Source: 70-18 sp041691815 (GTDB taxonomy: Bacteria > Pseudomonadota > Alphaproteobacteria > Acetobacterales > Acetobacteraceae). From it: a stretch of DNA of 6,158 nt. The stretch lies in NCBI GenBank assembly GCA_041691815.1, contig JBEPTZ010000192.1:1-6158 (forward strand), read 5' to 3'. The translations under genes and the position numbers were made by a program. The notes beneath the pieces were generated by a model. The model was not told the origin of the DNA and did not search any database. It worked only from the letters and a program-made list of their open reading frames with translations. Shown here piece by piece: positions 1-5,787 of the stretch (the first letter of the stretch is position 1; every line of letters starts with the position of its first letter).

Positions 1-1
1 C

Positions 2-1162
2 GCACAGGGCTATGGCGGCGCCCGCCCGGCCGTGGTGCAGCGGCGGCATATCGCCGCACTGGCCGAGCGGCTGGGGATGTACCAGATCGACTCGGTGAAC
101 GTGCTGGCCCGCGCCCACACCATGCCGGCATTCTCGCGGCTCGGGCCGTATGACGCGGCGCATTTCGAGCAACTGGCCTGGGGCGGGCGCCGGCATCGCG
201 TCTGGTTCGAATACTGGGGCCATGCCGCCTGCCTGGTGCCGATGGCCTGCTGGCCACTGCTGCGCTGGCGGATGGACGCCTACCGCGCCCGCCAGCCCGG
301 CGACATGGCCGGCTTCGTCGCCGAACGCGGGCAATTCATCGCCGGCGTGCTGGCCGAGTTGCGCGACCGCGGCCCCCTGGCCGCCGCCGAACTCTCCGGC
401 GCCGGTTTGCCGAGCGGCAAATGGTGGGGCTGGAGCGACGGCAAGTTCGCCATGGAATACCTGCTGATGACCGGCGACGTAACCGTGGCGCATCGCCGCG
501 GCGCGTTCGAGCGGGTCTACGATCTCAGCGAGCGGGTGATCGATGCGGATGCCTTCAATGCCCCCCTGCCCGACCCCGCCGAGGCGCAGCGCGCCCTGCT
601 GCGGATCGCCGCCGCCGCGATGGGGGTGGCCACCGAAGCCGACCTGCGCGGCTACTGGCGGCTGAAACCCGATGCCAAACCGCGCGTCGCCGACCTGGTC
701 GAGTCCGGCGAATTGCTGCCCGTCACCGTCGAAGGCTGGAAACAGCCCGCCTATCTGTGGCACCAGGCCCGGCTGCCGCGCCGAATCAACGCCGCCGCCC
801 TCATCTCGCCGTTCGACCCGCTGCTGTGGGAGCGCGACCGGGCGCTGCGGCTGCTCGGCTTCCATTACCGCATCGGCCTCTACACCCCCCGCGAACAGCG
901 TACCGACGGCTACTACGTGCTGCCGTTCCTGCACGGCGACCGGATCGCCGCGCGGGTAGATTTGCAGGCCGACCGCGCCGGCCGGGTGCTGCATGTGCAT
1001 GCCTCGCATCTGGAACCCGAGACCCCGACCGAACCCACCGCCCAGGCGTTGGCGCAGGCACTCGCCGAAACCGCCCGATGGCTGGGGCTGGAACGCGTGG
1101 CGGTGGCCCGGCGGGGCGATCTGGCGGCGCAGCTACAGAAGGCAAGCAGTTCTTTTTTGTAA
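2..1162 (+). CDS. ycaQ: YcaQ/AlkZ-like DNA glycosylase (winged-helix DUF1006 family), 5' end outside window
   Basis: Family members excise bulky alkyl adducts and unhook interstrand crosslinks in DNA; E. coli YcaQ is the type protein. The frame is open from base 2, and the residues before the GTG at base 32 (AQGYGGARPAV) match the usual family N-terminus, so the true start lies roughly 10-15 codons upstream. Counting from that GTG, visible hallmarks are YQIDSVNVL at 17-25, containing the Q-hydrophobic-D catalytic motif of the YcaQ-like branch, then RAHTMPAFSR (27-36), FEYWGH (59-64), and C-terminally SPFDPLLWERDRALRLLGFHYRIG and GYYVLPFLHGDRIAARVDL. No key region is missing. The last residues (SSSFL) and the TAA stop are encoded by repeat module A, so the C-terminus appears replaced or extended by the repeat. 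The gene converges on the DUF1028 gene. Family assignment is strong; the actual lesion repaired is inferred from the family. Confidence 0.93.
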   Translation, partial: AQGYGGARPAVVQRRHIAALAERLGMYQIDSVNVLARAHTMPAFSRLGPYDAAHFEQLAWGGRRHRVWFEYWGHAACLVPMACWPLLRWRMDAYRARQPGDMAGFVAERGQFIAGVLAELRDRGPLAAAELSGAGLPSGKWWGWSDGKFAMEYLLMTGDVTVAHRRGAFERVYDLSERVIDADAFNAPLPDPAEAQRALLRIAAAAMGVATEADLRGYWRLKPDAKPRVADLVESGELLPVTVEGWKQPAYLWHQARLPRRINAAALISPFDPLLWERDRALRLLGFHYRIGLYTPREQRTDGYYVLPFLHGDRIAARVDLQADRAGRVLHVHASHLEPETPTEPTAQALAQALAETARWLGLERVAVARRGDLAAQLQKASSSFL

Positions 1163-1270
1163 AAAAGAACCAAAAAACTTTCATCCGCCTTGCAACAGCG
1201 GCGTGGCGGAGACTCTGTACACTCCAATGGATGAAAAGTTTTTTTGCTTCTTTTTGTTCACAAAAAGAAG
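1149..1270. repeat. Repeat module A: two-armed A/T-rich inverted repeat with a local hairpin at each end
   Basis: Order on the + strand: hairpin I (GTTCTTTTTT at 1149-1158, AAAAAAGAAC at 1161-1170); left arm CAAAAAACTTTCATCC (1171-1186); a 42-base core (1187-1228); right arm GGATGAAAAG followed by seven T and G (1229-1246); hairpin II (CTTCTTTTTG at 1247-1256, loop TTCA, CAAAAAGAAG at 1261-1270). The arms pair with each other apart from one extra base in the A run and one in the T run. The reverse complement of module B has the same order, with the right arm plus hairpin II identical over 42 bases and hairpin I plus left arm identical at 38 of 39. GAAGG (1138-1142) and CCTTC (1272-1276) flank it as a possible outer pair. 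It sits between two convergent genes and supplies the 3' end of the left one. No transposase or clear target duplication is visible. I believe similar elements are frequent in Acetobacteraceae genomes, but that is recollection. Confidence 0.88.
1171..1246. terminator. Probable bidirectional terminator formed by the arms of module A
   Basis: An A-tract, a stem based on CTTTCATCC/GGATGAAAG, and a seven-T run give the A-stem-T layout of a bidirectional intrinsic terminator. It lies between convergent genes ending at 1162 and 1278, where one is expected. The loop is long (42 bases) and has no strong internal dyad, so termination may be weaker than at module B. Confidence 0.55.
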
Positions 1271-1277
1271 ACCTTCC

Positions 1278-1997
1278 TCAGCGCCGCAGCCGAATCTCCA
1301 ACCCCGCCGCGATCCACGGCGCTTCAAGCGAGTCCAGATTGATCTGCCCGGCCGGGTCGGCTTTGCGCGGTGCGGTGCGCAGGCCGGGCGCCCGGTCGCG
1401 CCGCCAGATAGTCAGCAGGCGGCTCAGTTCGGCCAGCGGTTCGCGGGCGTCGTCGACGCGGATGCTGAGGTCGGGAAAATCCTCGGTGGTGGTCAGCAGC
1501 ATCGCCGCGGATTGCTGGCCGCGTCGATCGCCGCCGGCGGCCTGGCCGGCTTCCATGCCGCCCAGCAGCCGGGCCGGCAGGTTGTTCACCGGGCCGGCCA
1601 GGAACGCGGCCAGCGTGTCGGCCACCACCGCCTCGCCGGCCAGCATATTGCCGGCGACGCTGACCCCGTTGGCCGCCACATGGCCGCACCACAGCACGCA
1701 GTTGTCGCCGGTCCAGGCGGCGGTGCGGCCCTGGCCGTCGACGGCATGCACCTGGCGCAGGCCGCGCCCGGCATCGCTGGCAATCGCCCCGGCAATCGCC
1801 AGTTCAGGCGACAGGCCGCGCTCCATGCCGTCCAGCACGGCGGGGCCGAGGTAGCGGTTGCTGATCGACTGGCTGGCCACCGCGCCGACGCCGGCGCGCA
1901 GATGCGGAACGCTGGCGCCAACGGCAAAGTTGCAGGTGGCGACAGCGACCGCGAAGGCGCCGGTCTCAGGGTCATGGGTGACGATGGACCAGGTCAT
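1278..1997 (-). CDS. DUF1028 domain protein (Ntn-hydrolase fold)
   Basis: A 239-residue protein that is full length for the DUF1028 (PF06267) family, whose members have an Ntn-hydrolase fold but no established reaction. Visible hallmarks are the N-terminal MTWSIVTHDPETGAFAVAVA strand pair, VGAVASQS (37-44), the AWTG turn (94-97), VSVAGNML (112-119), AGGDRRGQQSAA (154-165), and the late RVDDAREPLAELSRLL block (180-195). No signal peptide or membrane segment is seen, so it is probably cytoplasmic. The ATG at 1997 is supported by GAGGAA at 2008-2003, five bases upstream. It is the last gene of the minus-strand cluster, 62 bp after the MmgE/PrpD gene, and its TGA abuts the edge of module A. An accessory amide or ester hydrolysis role is a guess from fold and context only. 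Confidence 0.9.
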   Translation of the reverse strand: MTWSIVTHDPETGAFAVAVATCNFAVGASVPHLRAGVGAVASQSISNRYLGPAVLDGMERGLSPELAIAGAIASDAGRGLRQVHAVDGQGRTAAWTGDNCVLWCGHVAANGVSVAGNMLAGEAVVADTLAAFLAGPVNNLPARLLGGMEAGQAAGGDRRGQQSAAMLLTTTEDFPDLSIRVDDAREPLAELSRLLTIWRRDRAPGLRTAPRKADPAGQINLDSLEAPWIAAGLEIRLRR

Positions 1998-2033
1998 GGG
2001 CGTTCCTCGGGACAGCAGGCGACCATCCTATCA

Positions 2034-2076
2034 CGCCAGCGTGAAGCGAGGTAAAGCAGTTATGCCGCCAGCGTGA
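2034..2076. repeat. Short direct repeat at the 3' end of the MmgE/PrpD gene, with an overlapping small dyad
   Basis: CGCCAGCGTGA occurs at 2034-2044 and again at 2066-2076, 32 bp apart. The second copy encodes the last residues of the MmgE/PrpD protein; the first lies just after its stop in the intergenic gap. The first copy is also part of a dyad, TCACGC-CA-GCGTGA (2031-2044), which could form a 5-6 bp hairpin in the transcript. There is no T-tract, so it is not a convincing terminator. It may be a small tandem duplication of the gene end. Confidence 0.5.
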
Positions 2077-3409
2077 GCCCACGCACCGTCTCGCGCCGCT
2101 CAATGGCGGCGACCTCGGCGATCAGCGCGTCGGTGCGGGCCGCCCCCAGCAGCGGCGCCACCAGCCCGGCGAACTTGGTCTCCAGCCGGCCGCCCTGGGC
2201 GGCGACATCGGCGGCCGGGATGCCGGCGTCGTGGCTGGCGTGCACCGTGGTCTGGTCGCGGAGCCGGATCTCCATCTCGGCCCGGGTGCTGGACCAGCCG
2301 TGCTGGAAATCGACGGTGATGCGATCACGCAACGCGACCAGTGCCGGGTCGGTGGCGGTTTCGGCGGTGTAGACATCCAGGCGCCCGGTCTCGCGGCCGG
2401 CCAGCGCCATCGCCGCGGTCAGCCGCAGGCTGAACTTGGCCTCCAGCCCGGTGGTCGGGGCGGCGATATTGCACACCCGGTCGGTGGTTTGATCCACCCG
2501 CAGGGTGATCGCGGCCACCTGCTCCGGGGTAATCGCGTGCTCCAGCCGCAGCTTGCGCGCGGTCTCGATGCCGGCATGGGTCAGGTAGCAGGCGGCGTGG
2601 TATTTGAACAAATTGTGCCGGATATGCCAGCCGCCTGCGGGCTCGGCCAGCGCCGCCTCAGGATGAAAATCCGGGCTGTGCGAGGCGGCGAAACCCTGGG
2701 CGCATTCCAGGCTGTCCGGCCGGGCGGTAAAGCCGCGCGCCGCCAGCCTCGCGGCTAGCAGGCCGTTATAGGCGGCGCGACCGGCATGCAGCGGCTTGCA
2801 CATGGTGCCGAACATCGATTTCAGCCCCGCCGCCTGGGTGGCAGCGATGCCCAACGCGTGCACCGTCTGCGCCTCGGACAGCCCGAGCAGATGCGCGCAG
2901 GCCGCCGCCGCGCCAAAACTGCCGACCGTGCCGGTGCTGTGGAAACCAAGCATGTCGTAATGCCCCGGTGCGACCAGCAGCCCGACCCGGCAGGCGGTCT
3001 CGTAACCGGCGACGAACGCCGTCAGCAGCGCCTCGCCGCTCGCCCCACGCTCCTCGGCCAGCGCCAACACGGCTGGCAGCACCGCCACCGTCGGGTGCCC
3101 GGGCATCGCGAGGTTGACGTCGTCGTAGTCCAGCGCGTGCGCCGCGGTGCCGTTCAGCAATGCCGCCGACAACGCCGGCAGCCGCAGCGTGCTGCCGATC
3201 ACCCCGCAGACCGGATTGCCACCCTGCTCGGCCAGTTCCGCGGTGAGGATGCGCACCAGTTCGTCATCGGCGCCGGCCAGCGCGGTGCCCAGCGTATCCA
3301 GGATGCATTGCCGGGCCAGCGCGCGCACCTCGCCCGGCAGCTCGGAAAAGCGGATCGCCAGGGCGCGCCGGGCGAGGGCGCGGGTGATGCCGGGTGCGGT
3401 ATCGCTCAT
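2060..3409 (-). CDS. MmgE/PrpD family protein (2-methylcitrate dehydratase-like)
   Basis: A 449-residue protein, normal length for the MmgE/PrpD family, which includes 2-methylcitrate dehydratase, cis-aconitate decarboxylase and iminodisuccinate epimerase. The N-terminal helical domain holds the conserved HALDYDD segment (91-97) and GHPTVAVLPAVLALAE (104-119). Further on are GFHSTGTVGSFGAAAA (155-170), the CKPLHAGRAA lysine motif (204-213), FKYHAACYLTH (268-278) and the EAKFSLRL segment (323-330) of the C-terminal domain. The acidic cluster, His105, Lys205 and His271 match active-site positions known in the family. The residue matching Thr97 of human cis-aconitate decarboxylase appears to be Val98, which argues against simple transfer of that activity. 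The ATG is 3 bp from the upstream hydratase stop, with GGGAG eight bases before it, so the two are probably translationally coupled. The substrate is unknown. Confidence 0.92.
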   Translation of the reverse strand: MSDTAPGITRALARRALAIRFSELPGEVRALARQCILDTLGTALAGADDELVRILTAELAEQGGNPVCGVIGSTLRLPALSAALLNGTAAHALDYDDVNLAMPGHPTVAVLPAVLALAEERGASGEALLTAFVAGYETACRVGLLVAPGHYDMLGFHSTGTVGSFGAAAACAHLLGLSEAQTVHALGIAATQAAGLKSMFGTMCKPLHAGRAAYNGLLAARLAARGFTARPDSLECAQGFAASHSPDFHPEAALAEPAGGWHIRHNLFKYHAACYLTHAGIETARKLRLEHAITPEQVAAITLRVDQTTDRVCNIAAPTTGLEAKFSLRLTAAMALAGRETGRLDVYTAETATDPALVALRDRITVDFQHGWSSTRAEMEIRLRDQTTVHASHDAGIPAADVAAQGGRLETKFAGLVAPLLGAARTDALIAEVAAIERRETVRGLTLAA

Positions 3410-3412
3410 GGC

Positions 3413-4219
3413 TCAGGCTCCCTTGAACACCGGCTTGCGCTTTTCGTTGAAGGCGTTGACCCCCTCGCGGCGGTCCTCGGTCGGCGGCAGGCGGTTATAC
3501 GCCTCGATCTCGAACATCAGCCCGCTGGCCAGGTCCAGCTGGGTGCCGACATTGACCGCCTGCTTGATCTGCCGCACCGAGAGCGGCGCGTTGGCGGCGA
3601 TGCGGCCGGCGGTCTCCAGCGCCGCCGCCAGCAGCGTCTCCGGCTCACAAACCCGGTTGAGCATCCCCCATTCCAGCCCCTGCTGGGCGGTGAACGGCCG
3701 GCCGGTCATCAGCAGCTCCTTGGCGCGGCGGTTGCCAACCGCTCGCGGCAGGTTCTGGGTGCCGCCGGCACCGGGCATGATGCCGAGCGTCACCTCGGTG
3801 AGCGCGAAGCGGGCGGTGCTGGCGGCGTAGGCAAAATCGCAGCACAAGGTCATCTCGCAGCCGCCACCATAGGCCGCGCCGTTGATCGCCCCGATGATCG
3901 GCACCGGGCAGGCCAGCATGGCGCGCACCTGCCGCTCGAACACCAGATGCTGGGCCTGCCACTCGGCGTCGGTCATGCCCTGGCGCTGCTTCAGGTCGCC
4001 GCCGGCGCAGAACGCCCTGCTGCCGGCGCCGGTGAGGATGACGCAGCGATACCCGGCCGGGTTGGCGCCCAGCGCGTCGTACACCGCCAGCAGGTCGAGC
4101 CCCATCTGGGTGTTCATCGCATTGGACACGTCGGGCCGGTTCAACGTGATCTGCAGCACCTGCGGCGCCGGGCTGGCGACCAGCAGCGTCTCATAATCCC
4201 TGATCAGCTTGTCTGGCAT
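3413..4219 (-). CDS. Enoyl-CoA hydratase/isomerase (crotonase superfamily)
   Basis: A 268-residue crotonase-fold enzyme expected to add water across, or move, the double bond of an acyl-CoA in the cytoplasm. The oxyanion-hole segment AFCAGGDLKQR is at 69-79. The second active-site loop NGAAYGGGCEMTLCCDF (113-129) carries Glu122, and the TEVTLGIMPGAGGTQNLPR segment (141-159) carries Glu142. Their 20-residue spacing equals that of Glu144 and Glu164 in rat enoyl-CoA hydratase, so it should be a competent hydratase rather than only an isomerase. The C-terminal helices (APLSVRQIKQAV at 211-222, REGVNAFNEKRKPVF at 251-265) are normal. The start ATG has a strong GGAGG seven bases upstream. It leads the minus-strand operon, stops 3 bp before the MmgE/PrpD start, and is divergent from the CoA-transferase. 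Chain length and substrate cannot be assigned. Confidence 0.94.
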   Translation of the reverse strand: MPDKLIRDYETLLVASPAPQVLQITLNRPDVSNAMNTQMGLDLLAVYDALGANPAGYRCVILTGAGSRAFCAGGDLKQRQGMTDAEWQAQHLVFERQVRAMLACPVPIIGAINGAAYGGGCEMTLCCDFAYAASTARFALTEVTLGIMPGAGGTQNLPRAVGNRRAKELLMTGRPFTAQQGLEWGMLNRVCEPETLLAAALETAGRIAANAPLSVRQIKQAVNVGTQLDLASGLMFEIEAYNRLPPTEDRREGVNAFNEKRKPVFKGA

Positions 4220-4226
4220 CGCGGCG

Positions 4227-4231
4227 CCTCC
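4227..4231 (-). promoter_or_regulatory. Shine-Dalgarno site of the enoyl-CoA hydratase
   Basis: GGAGG read on the minus strand, seven bases before the ATG at 4219. It is the clearest ribosome binding site in the window and fixes the start of the first gene of the minus operon. Confidence 0.8.
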
Positions 4232-4252
4232 GGTTGGTTCGGTTGCAGCGAG

Positions 4253-4281
4253 ACGCTACCGGCCGTAGGAATCACCGTCAA
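4253..4281 (-). promoter_or_regulatory. Candidate sigma-70 type promoter for the three-gene minus operon
   Basis: Read on the minus strand: TTGACG (4281-4276, five of six consensus bases), a 17-base spacer, then TAGCGT (4258-4253, three of six). Transcription would begin near 4246, giving a leader of about 27 bases that includes the GGAGG site. The -35 is good and the -10 is weak, which would fit a regulated promoter. Confidence 0.45.
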
Positions 4282-4297
4282 ACGCCACCGGCGCCGG
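4256..4297. promoter_or_regulatory. Two short palindromes in the divergent promoter region, possible operator
   Basis: CTAC-CGGCC-GTAG (4256-4268) lies mostly within the spacer of the candidate minus promoter and overlaps its -10. CCGGCGCCGG (4288-4297) is a perfect 10-bp palindrome that overlaps the Shine-Dalgarno region of the CoA-transferase. Either could bind a regulator controlling both directions. No regulator gene is in the window, and short GC-rich palindromes arise by chance, so this is tentative. Confidence 0.3.
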
Positions 4298-4302
4298 GAG
4301 AG
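4296..4302 (+). promoter_or_regulatory. Shine-Dalgarno site deciding the CoA-transferase start
   Basis: GGGAGAG lies nine bases before the ATG at 4312. An in-frame TTG at 4234 would add 26 residues rich in Arg and Pro that do not look like the family and would occupy the divergent promoter region. The ATG at 4312 is therefore preferred. Confidence 0.65.
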
Positions 4303-4311
4303 AATCGCCTG

Positions 4312-5532
4312 ATGCTGCATCGCCGAGACTTCGCCCCCGAGGCCAGGCCACCGCTCACCGGGCTGCGTGTGGTGGATGTATCCCGCCTGGTGGCCGGCAA
4401 CATGGTCAGCCTGCAACTGGCCGATCACGGCGCCCAGGTGATCAAGGTGGAAGACCCGGCCAAGGGCGACCCGCTGCGCGCCTGGCGGGTCCAGGGCCAC
4501 TCGCTGCACTGGAAGGTCTACGCCCGCAACAAGCAAAGCCTGGCGCTGAACCTGCGCGACCCGGAAGGCCTGGCGCTGCTCGCCGACCTGCTGGCCACCG
4601 CCGACGTGCTGATCGAAAACTTCCGCCCCGGCACCCTGGAGGCGATGGGGCTGGCGCCGGCCACCCTCTGGGCGCGCAATCCGAAGCTCATCGTGCTGCG
4701 CATCTCCGGTTTCGGCCAGGACGGGCCGTATCGCCAGCGCCCCGGCTTCGGCACGCTGGTCGAAGGCATGTGCGGGTTCGCCGCGATGAACGGTTTCGCC
4801 GACCGCGAACCGGTGCTGCCGCCACTGGCGCTGGCCGACATGGTCGCCGGCCTGTATGGCGCCTACGCCACGATGATCGCGCTGCGCGAGGTGGAGCGCG
4901 GTGGGAAAGGGCAAGTCATCGACCTGCCGCTGCTCGACCCGATCGTCTCGATCCTCGGGCCGCAGGCGGCCGGCTTCGCGGTGTCCGGCCAACGCCCGCC
5001 GCGCACCGGCAGCCGCTCCTCCACCACCAGCCCGCGCAACGTGTTCCGCACCCGCGACGGCCGCTACCTGTCGATCAGCGCCTCGATCCAGGCGATGGCC
5101 GAACGCCTGCTGCGCACCATCGGCCGGGCCGACATGCTGGACGACCCGCGCTTCGCCACCAACACCGCCCGCGTCGCCAACGCCGAGGCCTGCGAGGCGC
5201 CGATCGCCGCCTTCATCGCCGCCCGCGACCTCGACGACGTGCTGGCGCTGTTCAACCGCGCCGAGATCACCGCCGCCCCGGTCTACGACATCGACCAGTT
5301 GATGGATGACCCGCACGTGATCGAGCGCGAAATCCTGCTCGACCTGCCGGACGCCGAACTGGGCCAGGTCGCCATGCACAACGTGGTGCCGCGCCTGACC
5401 GCGACCCCCGGCGCCATCCGCAGCCCGGCGCCGCGGCTGGGCGAGCACTCCGCGGAGATACTCGCCGGGCTTGGCGTCGACGCGGCGCGGTTCGCGGCGC
5501 TGCTGGCGAGGAAAATCGTCGGGCAGGCATAG
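4312..5532 (+). CDS. CaiB/BaiF family (class III) CoA-transferase
   Basis: A 406-residue class III CoA-transferase, expected to move CoA from an acyl-CoA donor to a free carboxylate through an aspartyl-CoA anhydride. Hallmarks: LTGLRVVDVSRLVAGNM (15-31), GAQVIKVEDPAKGDPLR (40-56), NKQSLALNLRDPEG (73-86), the DVLIENFRPGTLEAMGL segment (98-114), RISGFGQDGPY (130-140), and PPLALADMVAGLYGAY (170-185), in which Asp176 aligns with the catalytic Asp169 of formyl-CoA transferase. Then come GKGQVIDLPLLD (199-209), ITAAPVYDIDQLMDDPHV (319-336) and the C-terminal SPAPRLGEHSAEIL (371-384). No signal peptide is seen. It is transcribed divergently from the hydratase operon across a 92-bp gap and probably acts in the same pathway, activating its acid substrate. 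The specific acid cannot be told: this family spans carnitine, oxalate, succinate/itaconate, mesaconate and bile-acid transferases. Confidence 0.94.
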   Translation: MLHRRDFAPEARPPLTGLRVVDVSRLVAGNMVSLQLADHGAQVIKVEDPAKGDPLRAWRVQGHSLHWKVYARNKQSLALNLRDPEGLALLADLLATADVLIENFRPGTLEAMGLAPATLWARNPKLIVLRISGFGQDGPYRQRPGFGTLVEGMCGFAAMNGFADREPVLPPLALADMVAGLYGAYATMIALREVERGGKGQVIDLPLLDPIVSILGPQAAGFAVSGQRPPRTGSRSSTTSPRNVFRTRDGRYLSISASIQAMAERLLRTIGRADMLDDPRFATNTARVANAEACEAPIAAFIAARDLDDVLALFNRAEITAAPVYDIDQLMDDPHVIEREILLDLPDAELGQVAMHNVVPRLTATPGAIRSPAPRLGEHSAEILAGLGVDAARFAALLARKIVGQA

Positions 5533-5558
5533 GCTGCCAGCGAAAACGCACACCGATG

Positions 5559-5589
5559 ATCACAAACAGCTAACACGAAGGTCACAAAG
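5559..5589. repeat. Degenerate short repeats of the NNCACRAAG type
   Basis: ATCACAAAC (5559-5567), AACACGAAG (5572-5580) and GTCACAAAG (5581-5589) are variants of one nine-base unit, the last two directly adjacent. They lie between the CoA-transferase stop and module B. Similar CACAAAG/CACGAAG runs occur between genes in many bacteria; no function is evident. Confidence 0.45.
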
Positions 5590-5605
5590 CAGCCAGGCAA
5601 GGGCC

Positions 5606-5764
5606 AGCCAGGAAGACTCTTCTTTTTGTGAACAAAAAGAAGCAAAAAAACTTTTCATCCGCGCTGCGCGGCTTCCAGCGCCGGCACCATGGTGCCAGCG
5701 CGGGCGAAGCCCCGGATGAAAGTTTTTTGGTTCTTTTTTGCAAAAAAGAACATCCTTCCTGGCT
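5606..5764. repeat. Repeat module B: inverted twin of module A
   Basis: An outer 10-bp inverted repeat AGCCAGGAAG/CTTCCTGGCT (5606-5615, 5755-5764) encloses hairpin II (CTTCTTTTTG at 5619-5628, loop TGAA, CAAAAAGAAG at 5633-5642), an arm of C, seven A and CTTTTCATCC (5643-5660), a 53-base GC-rich core (5661-5713), the arm GGATGAAAGTTTTTTG (5714-5729), and hairpin I (GTTCTTTTTT at 5730-5739, AAAAAAGAAC at 5742-5751). This is the reverse complement of module A in every part except the core. The core has its own nested dyads: GGCTTC/GAAGCC (5670-5675, 5706-5711) around the perfect palindrome GGCACCATGGTGCC (5683-5696). The whole module could fold as one long stem or as two terminal hairpins plus a GC-rich central hairpin. 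Confidence 0.9.
5643..5729. terminator. Probable strong bidirectional terminator in module B
   Basis: A seven-A tract and CTTTTCATCC pair with GGATGAAAG and six T, with a GC-rich nested hairpin at the apex. On the + strand this gives a stem followed by a T-tract 3' of the CoA-transferase stop, as expected for intrinsic termination; the A-tract gives the same on the other strand. Confidence 0.6.
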
Positions 5765-5787
5765 TCCACGCCACCCCCTCGTTTTCC

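Noticed and set aside
32..34. GTG at 32 as the start of the glycosylase
   Set aside because: The frame is open upstream and the preceding residues fit the family N-terminus, so the start is outside the window.
1149..1270. CRISPR array or tRNA in the intergenic gaps
   Set aside because: Only inverted, not regularly spaced direct, repeats are present, and no cloverleaf with TTC-loop and acceptor stem was found.
1137..1278. Module A as an insertion sequence or MITE
   Set aside because: No transposase, and no clear target-site duplication at either module. Inverted repeats alone also fit a terminator.
421..1854. 477-codon + strand open frame crossing the glycosylase 3' end, module A and DUF1028
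   Set aside because: Overlaps real genes in other frames and reads through the repeat; Arg/Ala/Pro-rich shadow.
2060..3409. Calling the MmgE/PrpD protein a cis-aconitate decarboxylase, with the cluster as an itaconate pathway
   Set aside because: Family-level residues are present, but an active-site Thr appears replaced by Val, and the hydratase is a crotonase whereas characterised itaconyl-CoA hydratases are of another fold. The substrate is not supported.
4234..4236. TTG at 4234 as the CoA-transferase start
   Set aside because: The added 26 residues do not look like the family and lie in the divergent promoter region; the ATG at 4312 has a ribosome site.
2786..4312. 508-codon + strand open frame opposite the hydratase and MmgE/PrpD genes
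   Set aside because: It is antisense to two well-recognised proteins; its product is Gln/Arg/Gly/Ala-rich low-complexity sequence typical of GC-biased shadow frames.
4204..5553. 449-codon minus-strand open frame covering the CoA-transferase
   Set aside because: The opposite strand encodes an intact CaiB/BaiF protein with its catalytic Asp; this frame gives Gly/Arg/Gln-rich sequence with no family resemblance.
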